DNA of 64,000 bases from Actinomadura sp. NBRC 104412. Its GTDB lineage: Bacteria > Actinomycetota > Actinomycetes > Streptosporangiales > Streptosporangiaceae. Below the pieces are notes generated by a model. That model had not been told where the DNA came from. It did not search any database and worked only from the letters and a program-made list of their open reading frames with translations. Shown here one piece after another: positions 58,864 to 64,000 of the stretch. The stretch covers positions 1-64,000 of the forward strand of contig NZ_BSTM01000027.1 in assembly GCF_030269515.1 (NCBI RefSeq), written 5' to 3'. The stretch's first letter is position 1; the number at the start of each line of letters is the position of its first letter. The position numbers and the translations under genes are program-made.

Positions 58864-59349
58864 TCATCCCCCGTTCCGGATGACCTCGGCGACGTAGGCG
58901 GCCAGCTTGCCCAGCGTCTGCCGTCCGCCCTCGACCGCGTGGTACTTCTCGACCGCCTCGTCCCGCAGCTCCTTGGTGGGGAACACCGTGCGCATCACGA
59001 TCCGGGTCGCCGGGCCGTCGGGCTCGAACGTCAGGACCGACTCGAAGGCGTTCGGGTCGCCGCGGGACTCGCCGTGCAGCAGCGCGATCCGCTCCGGAGG
59101 GGCGATCTCGGTCCAGGAGATCCACTCCTGGTAGTCCGTCCCGTCCGGTCCGCGCATCACGAAGTCCCACTCCCCGCCGACGCGGAACTCGAACGCCCGC
59201 GTGCTGGTGGTGAACCCCTCCGGCCCCCACCACCGCGACAGGTGCCGGACGTCGGTGAACGCCTCGAACACCAGCTCCCGCGGGGCGTCGATGACCCGGG
59301 AGATCACGATCTCCCGATCCGTAGCCGCGTCCTGTCCTGTCGATGCCAT
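58864..59349 (-). CDS. SRPBCC/AHSA1 family protein
   Basis: 161 residues. Start-like fold: VISRVIDAPRELVFEAFTDV, LSRWWGPEGFTTS, RVGGEWDFVMRGPDGTDYQE, and TRIVMRTVFPTKELRDEAV. AHSA1-like SRPBCC proteins next to an ArsR gene are common and their ligand is usually unknown. Co-transcribed with ArsR (3-base gap) and RibD. Confidence 0.9.
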   Translation of the reverse strand: MASTGQDAATDREIVISRVIDAPRELVFEAFTDVRHLSRWWGPEGFTTSTRAFEFRVGGEWDFVMRGPDGTDYQEWISWTEIAPPERIALLHGESRGDPNAFESVLTFEPDGPATRIVMRTVFPTKELRDEAVEKYHAVEGGRQTLGKLAAYVAEVIRNGG

Positions 59350-59352
59350 AGG

Positions 59353-59706
59353 TCACTCCCCCTGTCTTCCCTGTTTGAGGTCCTGCACGTACGCGTCCAA
59401 CCGGTCGAAGCTCTCGTTCCAGAACCGCTCGAACCCGCCGGTCCACTCGTGGACCGGCCGCAACCCGCGGGCGTCGAGGCCGTACAGGCGCTGCTTGCCC
59501 ACCTTGCGGTCCCGTACCAGCCCGACCTCCCGAAGCACCCTCAGGTGCTTGGACACCCCCGGCTGGGCCATACCCAGCTCCCGGGCCAGCTCGGTCACCG
59601 GCCGCTCACCCTCCCGCAGCAGCACCAGGATCCGGCGCCGCTGCGGCTCGGCGATCGCGTTGAAGACATCCGACGTCGTCGCTGCTCGTGCCACGCGCGC
59701 CATCAT
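59353..59706 (-). CDS. ArsR-family regulator
   Basis: 117 residues. Winged helix EPQRRRILVLLREGERPVTE, LARELGMAQPGVSKHLRVLR, VGKQRLYGLDARGL. No Cys pair for metal sensing is seen, as in the ArsR proteins paired with AHSA1 genes. The ATG at 59706 (or codon 2 at 59703) overlaps a palindrome (59706-59723), so mRNA is short-leadered and autorepression is likely. Confidence 0.9.
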   Translation of the reverse strand: MMARVARAATTSDVFNAIAEPQRRRILVLLREGERPVTELARELGMAQPGVSKHLRVLREVGLVRDRKVGKQRLYGLDARGLRPVHEWTGGFERFWNESFDRLDAYVQDLKQGRQGE

Positions 59707-59723
59707 ATGCCCATATAGGCATA
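59706..59723. promoter_or_regulatory. ArsR operator
   Basis: TATGCC-c-ATAT-a-GGCATA, an 18-bp palindrome with one mismatch pair, begins at the start codon of the ArsR gene. It is AT-rich within GC-rich surroundings. Confidence 0.65.
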
Positions 59724-59742
59724 CGTCAAACCTGGGTGCCTG

Positions 59743-60720
59743 TCAGGATCCGCTGTGTTGATGCTGTTCGGGCAGGTGGCTTCGCGGGTGTACCCACAGC
59801 AGGATGTTGTCCGGTCGCCCGCCCTTCGCCTCCCACTCGCGGTGGAAGAACGCCAGGATCTCCCGGTCCGAATAGCGCAGGCTGAAGTGGGTCAGGACGA
59901 ACAGGGTCTCTGGATGAGCCTCGATCACGGGCCTGAGCCGGCTCCACACCGTGTGCCCGATCCGGTTCGCGCGGTCCAGCTCGGCGTCGTCCAGGAAGGT
60001 GCACTCGGTGATGACGACCGGATAGCCGAAAAGCCATGGATTGCGGTCGAACACATTGACATGCGTGTCGCCGAGGAACGCGAACAGCGGCCGGTCGACC
60101 GGCCGGTCGACCTCGACGCCGTCCTCCCGCCGCCGGGCCATGATCCGGCCGAATTCCGCGCCCCGTCCCTCTTCGGCGAGGGACCGTCGTAACTCCTCGA
60201 ATTCCGGGAGCAGCGCCTTGCGCCGCTCCGAGAACGCGTAGCCCACACAGGGCACCTTGTGTTCACACTCCACCACCCGGACGTGGTGTCCGCGGCGCCC
60301 GAAGACGAACTCATCGCCCTGCCGCACACCATGCAGGCGGTGACCCGCCGCCAACGCCGGGTCGAATCCCGGCCCATGGTTCAGTTCGGCGGACGCACGC
60401 AGGTAGGACTCCGCGTAAGGCACCGCCTCGGCGGGCAGGTAGATGTCCGTGCCGGACGCCTTGGACGCCAGGAAATCGAGGTCCTTGGAGTGATCGTGGT
60501 GGGTGTGGGTCAGGAAGACCGTGTCCACCTGCCGCCCTTCACAAAGTCCCGCGTCAAGGCTGCACCGCAGCTCGGGAATGTGAAAGAAGGTCTTGTCGTT
60601 CGCGCGCGAGTAGCCGATGAGCGTCAGCTCGGCACCGGGGATCCGCCATGTCTTCCACTGCCGGAAGGGATGCCCCCGCTCCAGCAACTCGGGGTGCTCA
60701 GACCGTTGCCGCCGCGTCAT
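59743..60720 (-). CDS. MBL-fold metallo-hydrolase (RNase Z-like)
   Basis: 325 residues. Metal site HTHHDHSKDLDF (HxHxDH), further ligands in FLGDTHVNVF, ECTFLDDAE and LTHFSLRYSD. The order matches tRNase Z/ElaC-like proteins, but a flexible exosite arm is not evident, and this Trp-rich variant may act on another phosphodiester. No partner gene is adjacent; the next gene is divergent trpS after 516 bases. Confidence 0.85.
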   Translation of the reverse strand: MTRRQRSEHPELLERGHPFRQWKTWRIPGAELTLIGYSRANDKTFFHIPELRCSLDAGLCEGRQVDTVFLTHTHHDHSKDLDFLASKASGTDIYLPAEAVPYAESYLRASAELNHGPGFDPALAAGHRLHGVRQGDEFVFGRRGHHVRVVECEHKVPCVGYAFSERRKALLPEFEELRRSLAEEGRGAEFGRIMARRREDGVEVDRPVDRPLFAFLGDTHVNVFDRNPWLFGYPVVITECTFLDDAELDRANRIGHTVWSRLRPVIEAHPETLFVLTHFSLRYSDREILAFFHREWEAKGGRPDNILLWVHPRSHLPEQHQHSGS

Positions 60721-61236
60721 CGAAGGGCGCCCTTCCTTGAGCGGTCATGGACGCCGCTCACCTGCCGTGATCCAAGACCCTAGTGGCCGGCCCGGCCCCG
60801 GGCGTACCGAATTCCACGCGGCCCTCATCGGTTGCCCGTCTCTACCAAATACCACTCAAAGGTGGTCTTGCCGTGTCGGGGCGCGCTTCGTCGGAGTCGA
60901 CGAGTTCCCGGCCGACCTGGGGACGAAGCCGTGTTTGGGAACGTAGACCCACCGGCCGTGATCCCAGGGCATCGCCGTCCTGCCTCCGGCCGAGGCGGTC
61001 GGGGACGCGGGGGGTTCGCTGACGCATTCCTGGTGCGGAGGAACTGGGCTGGGCGCCGGATGCGCCGTTCGGCTCGCGGGTCGCGCAGCGGTCTCCGTGG
61101 CCGACGTGCCGGCGATCATCAAAGGGGGCCGTTAGGCATGGATGTTCCCGGACAGGGCGCGGGAAAGGCTGGGCTAATCTTGACGCACCGGCTCGCGTGA
61201 CGTTCGGCCCGAGCAGCCGATGAGGACAGAGGAATC
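60721..61236. other. 516-bp intergenic region upstream of trpS
   Basis: No convincing gene. One minus-strand frame near 60860-61120 has the phrase GRWVYVPKHGFVPRSA, which could be a decayed coding trace, but the rest lacks coding bias and a ribosome site. No T-box or leader peptide with Trp codons was recognised. A TTGACG hexamer at 61178 has no convincing -10 partner. Confidence 0.45.
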
Positions 61237-62256
61237 ATGCAGGAAACCCCACGCAAAGTGTCACTGACCGGCATAAAGCCCACCGGTGAGCCCCATTTGG
61301 GCAACCTGGTCGGCGCGATCCGGCCGGCGCTCGAGCTCGCCGAGCGGTACGACGCGATGTACTTCATCGCCGACTATCACGCGTTGACGACCATTCGCGA
61401 TCCGGAACTGCTGCGCCACTACTCGCGCTCGGTCGCCGCGACCTGGATCGCGGCGGGTCTCGACACCGACCGTGTCACCATGTACCGGCAGTCCGAAGTG
61501 CCGGAGACCTTCGAGCTGGCCTGGGCTTTGTCGTGCGTGTCGGCGAAGGGGCTGATGAACCGGGCGCACGCGTACAAGGCGGCCCGCGACAAGAACGCGG
61601 AAGCGGGCAAGGCCGATCTCGACGCCGGCATCAATATGGGCCTGTACAACTATCCCGTGCTGATGGCCGCCGATATTCTGCTCATGGACGCGGACGTGGT
61701 TCCGGTCGGCAAGGACCAGGCACAACATGTCGAGTATGCGGCCGACATCGCCGGTTCGTTCAACCACCTGTTCGGCCGGGGCTACAAACTGAGAATTCCT
61801 GAGCTGGTCCTGCCGGAGGCACAGGCGGGCAAGACGCTGCCCGGACTGGACGGCCGGAAGATGAGCAAGAGCTATGCGAACACGATTCCGTTGTTCGTCA
61901 AGGAATCGCGGCTGAAGAAGCTGGTGCGGCGTATCGCCACCGACAGCACCCCGGTCGAGGCGCCCAAGGACCCGGATGCCTCGCATGCGTTCCAGATCTT
62001 CGAGCAGTTCGCCACGGAGGCCGAGGCGGCCGCCGTCCGCAAGCGGCTCGAGGCGGGCGGCATGGGCTGGGGCGAGCTGAAGGACCGGCTGTTCGAGGTG
62101 CTGAACGAGCTGCTCACCCCGCTGCGTGCCCGTTACGACGAGCTGATGGAACCGGACAGCGAGCTGGACGCACTCCTCGCCGCCGGCGCCGAACGGGCGC
62201 GGGCACGGGCGCGCGTGGTCCTGTCCAACGTGCGTACTGCCATCGGCATCGACTGA
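61237..62256 (+). CDS. trpS: tryptophan-tRNA ligase (divergent form)
   Basis: 339 residues, class I synthetase. GIKPTGEPHLGNLVGAIRP holds the HIGH-type PHLGN motif; GLDGRKMSKSYANT is the KMSKS loop; NYPVLMAADILLMDADVVPV and KDQAQHVEYAADIAGSFNHL are the tryptophan site. Compared with the common TrpRS (GIQPSG, IGNY) it has an insertion around AKGLMNRAHAYKAARDKNAE and no M-T-Q-F-K-D stretch. Such divergent copies are often auxiliary, e.g. resistance forms, but a sole housekeeping role cannot be excluded. The gene stands alone. Confidence 0.92.
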   Translation: MQETPRKVSLTGIKPTGEPHLGNLVGAIRPALELAERYDAMYFIADYHALTTIRDPELLRHYSRSVAATWIAAGLDTDRVTMYRQSEVPETFELAWALSCVSAKGLMNRAHAYKAARDKNAEAGKADLDAGINMGLYNYPVLMAADILLMDADVVPVGKDQAQHVEYAADIAGSFNHLFGRGYKLRIPELVLPEAQAGKTLPGLDGRKMSKSYANTIPLFVKESRLKKLVRRIATDSTPVEAPKDPDASHAFQIFEQFATEAEAAAVRKRLEAGGMGWGELKDRLFEVLNELLTPLRARYDELMEPDSELDALLAAGAERARARARVVLSNVRTAIGID

Positions 62257-62297
62257 ACGCGACTGAGGGAAGTACGTCGGCACCATCGCGACAGGGG

Positions 62298-62448
62298 ATG
62301 ACCGTCGCCGCTCGCGACGGACGCCGACTGCCGCTAGCCCGGCTCGCCCTCGACGTGCTGGGGCGTGCCGGCGGCACCGACGAGGTCCAGCGCAACATTC
62401 TCGCTGAACGCGCCCTGGGCCTGCCCCGGGGACCCCGCCCGATCGGGG
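62298..62448 (+). pseudogene. acyl-CoA dehydrogenase C-terminal remnant
   Basis: The frame gives LARLALDVLGRAGGTDEVQR followed by NILAERALGLPRGPRP, the usual last helix and ending of acyl-CoA dehydrogenases (NIIGERVLGLPREP). Nothing upstream belongs to the family and the reading runs on without a family stop. A short decayed fragment after trpS. Confidence 0.5.
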
Positions 62449-62793
62449 CGTCCAGGTTGATCCGAGCTCGCCCGGACACAGCGGCATCACACGCTCGTGC
62501 GCGTGGTACGGCAATGCCACGGCACTTGAGCTGCCGACTCGGGACGGTCATCCCGGGCTGGCAATACACCGATAGAGATCGAGTCCGCCGCTGTTCACGG
62601 GATCGGCCGGCTCGCGCCATGCGTCCCGGCTGAGCGGCAGCTCGTACCTGTTTGGGTTCTTGGTCCTGGGCGGATTGATCGCGAGTACCGGCGGGCAGCG
62701 TCACAGCCATCGGCCGACCGTGACGCCGTAGGTCAGACACCGCGACAAGGTTAGGGAACCCCACAACACGTTGTTGATGCCCGGGCTCTGAAG
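62449..62793. other. 345-bp stretch with no gene
   Basis: Between the dehydrogenase remnant and the CaiB promoter no reading frame looks coding on either strand. Only the CaiB promoter at its right end was recognised. Confidence 0.5.
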
Positions 62794-62816
62794 TAATATC
62801 AATGGACCAACCATTG
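62771..62816 (+). promoter_or_regulatory. promoter with operator before the CaiB gene
   Basis: TTGTTG (62771-62776) and TAATAT (62794-62799) are separated by 17 bases, a good housekeeping promoter. Directly behind it, at the expected start of transcription, is CAATGG-accaa-CCATTG (62800-62816), a perfect inverted repeat likely bound by a repressor. AAC-ACGTT-GTT overlaps the -35. Confidence 0.65.
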
Positions 62817-62827
62817 GGAGGTCCGTC

Positions 62828-64000
62828 ATGGTCGAGGGTTCCGCCACCCGCCACCGGTTGTTGTCCGACGTTCTGGTCGTTGACCTGTCCCGGGCGCTGG
62901 CAGGGCCGCATGCGACGATGATGTTGGCGGACCTCGGTGCTCAGGTCATCAAGGTGGAGCAGCCGGGTTCCGGTGACGACTCGCGCGGTTGGGGGCCGCC
63001 GTTCGTGGGGCCCGCCGATGCTCCGCTGGCGACTTACTTCTTGGCTTGTAATCGCAACAAGCGATCCATGGTGCTCGACCTGAAGCGGCGTGAGGACGTT
63101 GAGACGCTGCTCGCGCTCGTCGACCGGGCCGATGTGCTGGTGGAGAACTTCCGGTCAGGGGTCCTCGATCGGCTCGGGCTGGCGATACCGGTCCTCCGTC
63201 GTCGGAATCCCCGTCTCGTCGTGCTCTCGATGACCGGCTTCGGGCATGACGGCCCCATGGCGGAGCGGCCCGGCTATGACCAGATCGTGCAGGGCGAGTC
63301 TGGTCTGATGTCCCTCACAGGCGCCGGTCCCGGCGAACCGCTCAAGGCCGGGATCCCGATATCGGACCTGTTCACTGGGATGTACGGTGCGTTCGGCGTC
63401 GTCGCCGCTCTCCACGAGCGTGACCGAACCGGTCAAGGCACGGTGGTGCGTACATCCCTCCTGGCGGCGTCGATCGGAGCGCACACCTTCCAGGGCAGCC
63501 GATGGACGGTCGGGCGCGAGGTTCCGGCTCCGACGGGTAACCATCATGCCGCGATCGCACCGTACGGGATGTTCCGCTGTGGGGACGGACACGTCCAGAT
63601 CGCCGTCGCCACCGAAGCGCAGTGGAGAGCCTTCGCCGCCGCGATCGGCCTGGATGCCTCCGATGAACGGTGGCGGACCAACGGTGATCGGCTGACCCAT
63701 CGCGACGAACTGGTGGCGGTGATCGAGGAAGCCTTCGCGGGGCGGTCGCGGACGGAACTGCTCAAAACGCTGAACGACCTCGGCATTCCGGCGGGCCAGG
63801 TCGCCACTCTCGACGAGGTCTACGCCTCCGAGGTCGTCCGGTCACAGGGTCTGCTCATCGAGGTGGAACATCCTGTACTGGGTCGTCTTGAACTGCCTGG
63901 CCCCCCATTGCGGTTCGATGACAGGGACGGTGACCCGCACGAGCCGCCGCCGCTGCTGGGCGAGCACACCGAGGAGATACGCGCATGGATCGGCCGCGGG
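62828..64000 (+). CDS. CaiB/BaiF CoA-transferase family protein, partial at the right edge
   Basis: At least 391 residues; the stop is outside the window, but the C-terminal LLGEHTEEIRAWIG segment is reached, so little is missing. VVDLSRALAGPHATMMLADL, GAQVIKVEQPGSGDDSRGWG, VENFRSGVLDRLGL and ISDLFTGMYGAFGVVAALHE (catalytic Asp in SDL) identify the family. ATG after GGGAGGTCCG. Regulated by the promoter/operator just upstream. Its closeness to the acyl-CoA dehydrogenase remnant hints at an acid-catabolism locus. Confidence 0.9.
   Translation, partial: MVEGSATRHRLLSDVLVVDLSRALAGPHATMMLADLGAQVIKVEQPGSGDDSRGWGPPFVGPADAPLATYFLACNRNKRSMVLDLKRREDVETLLALVDRADVLVENFRSGVLDRLGLAIPVLRRRNPRLVVLSMTGFGHDGPMAERPGYDQIVQGESGLMSLTGAGPGEPLKAGIPISDLFTGMYGAFGVVAALHERDRTGQGTVVRTSLLAASIGAHTFQGSRWTVGREVPAPTGNHHAAIAPYGMFRCGDGHVQIAVATEAQWRAFAAAIGLDASDERWRTNGDRLTHRDELVAVIEEAFAGRSRTELLKTLNDLGIPAGQVATLDEVYASEVVRSQGLLIEVEHPVLGRLELPGPPLRFDDRDGDPHEPPPLLGEHTEEIRAWIGRG

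Noticed and set aside
60856..61122. Minus-strand frame with the phrase GRWVYVPKHGFVPRSA upstream of trpS
   Set aside because: No ribosome site, no family match and poor coding bias outside that phrase; kept only as a remark.
1..64000. CRISPR arrays, tRNA/rRNA genes, integrase or transposase genes, attachment sites
   Set aside because: Looked for regular spaced repeats, cloverleaf-like segments and DDE/Tyr/Ser recombinase motifs; none could be supported.

Overview
The window is high-GC DNA with dense GTG/TTG starts, translationally coupled operons and actinomycete-type families: an XRE regulator beside a GHKL ATPase, several PknB-like kinases, a P450 with a [3Fe-4S] ferredoxin, a second partial complex I operon, and the terpene pair for 2-methylisoborneol. 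It looks like the chromosome of a filamentous actinomycete. A Thermomonosporaceae/Actinomadura-like host is a guess from style only. No rRNA, tRNA, CRISPR array, integrase, transposase or replication origin was recognised.

Layout. 0-2.4 kb: ATPase fragment, XRE regulator and NUDIX hydrolase, the last two with visibly lower GC than the rest. 2.5-10.6 kb: WYL regulator diverging from an epoxide hydrolase over a clear operator; a TetR-ferredoxin-P450 operon; a sulfite-oxidase-like, flavin reductase and DUF6510 trio; an NhaA antiporter fused to a DsbA-like domain. 11-14 kb: small genes of unknown function, strong terminators, and an RNA-rich stretch in which a 15-bp element (GTWACATGGGCTATG) occurs three times on the plus strand. 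Copies 2 and 3 lie directly before strongly structured RNA candidates. The second candidate has complementary hairpin loops, a hairpin that hides a Shine-Dalgarno sequence, a 25-codon ORF and a U-tract terminator. 14-24 kb: an alcohol dehydrogenase, a broken isoaspartyl methyltransferase cut by hairpin repeats, then an eight-gene nuo operon (A, a B/D-like fusion, H, J, K, L, M, N) with no NADH module. 24-29.5 kb: GntR/CaiB operon, HMG-CoA-lyase-like enzyme, DUF2255, MFS exporter and AraC regulator. 29.8-32.3 kb: geranyl-diphosphate methyltransferase, terpene cyclase and YCII protein. 32.4-51.6 kb: three Ser/Thr kinases, Dps, a PadR-regulated ABC exporter, SMI1/KNR4 protein, a double permease-like protein whose tail overlaps a SpoIIE-type phosphatase, a large protein with four internal repeats, and a DUF574-type methyltransferase.

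51.7-56.2 kb is a graveyard of acyl-CoA catabolic genes: a frameshifted enoyl-CoA hydratase, head-to-head fragments of acyl-CoA dehydrogenase and MaoC hydratase, an LLM oxidoreductase fragment joined to a CaiB fragment, and a MmgE/PrpD gene running into a deleted aldo/keto reductase. 56.4-64 kb: a 14-TM exporter, a small membrane protein, an ArsR-AHSA1-RibD operon, an MBL hydrolase, a divergent tryptophanyl-tRNA synthetase, another acyl-CoA dehydrogenase remnant, and a CaiB/BaiF CoA-transferase that runs off the right edge.

Most convincing novelty candidates: the three-copy element with its structured RNAs (12.9-14.0 kb), the four-repeat 746-residue protein, the rearrangement junctions at 51.7-56.2 kb, and the altered channel residues in the partial complex I.
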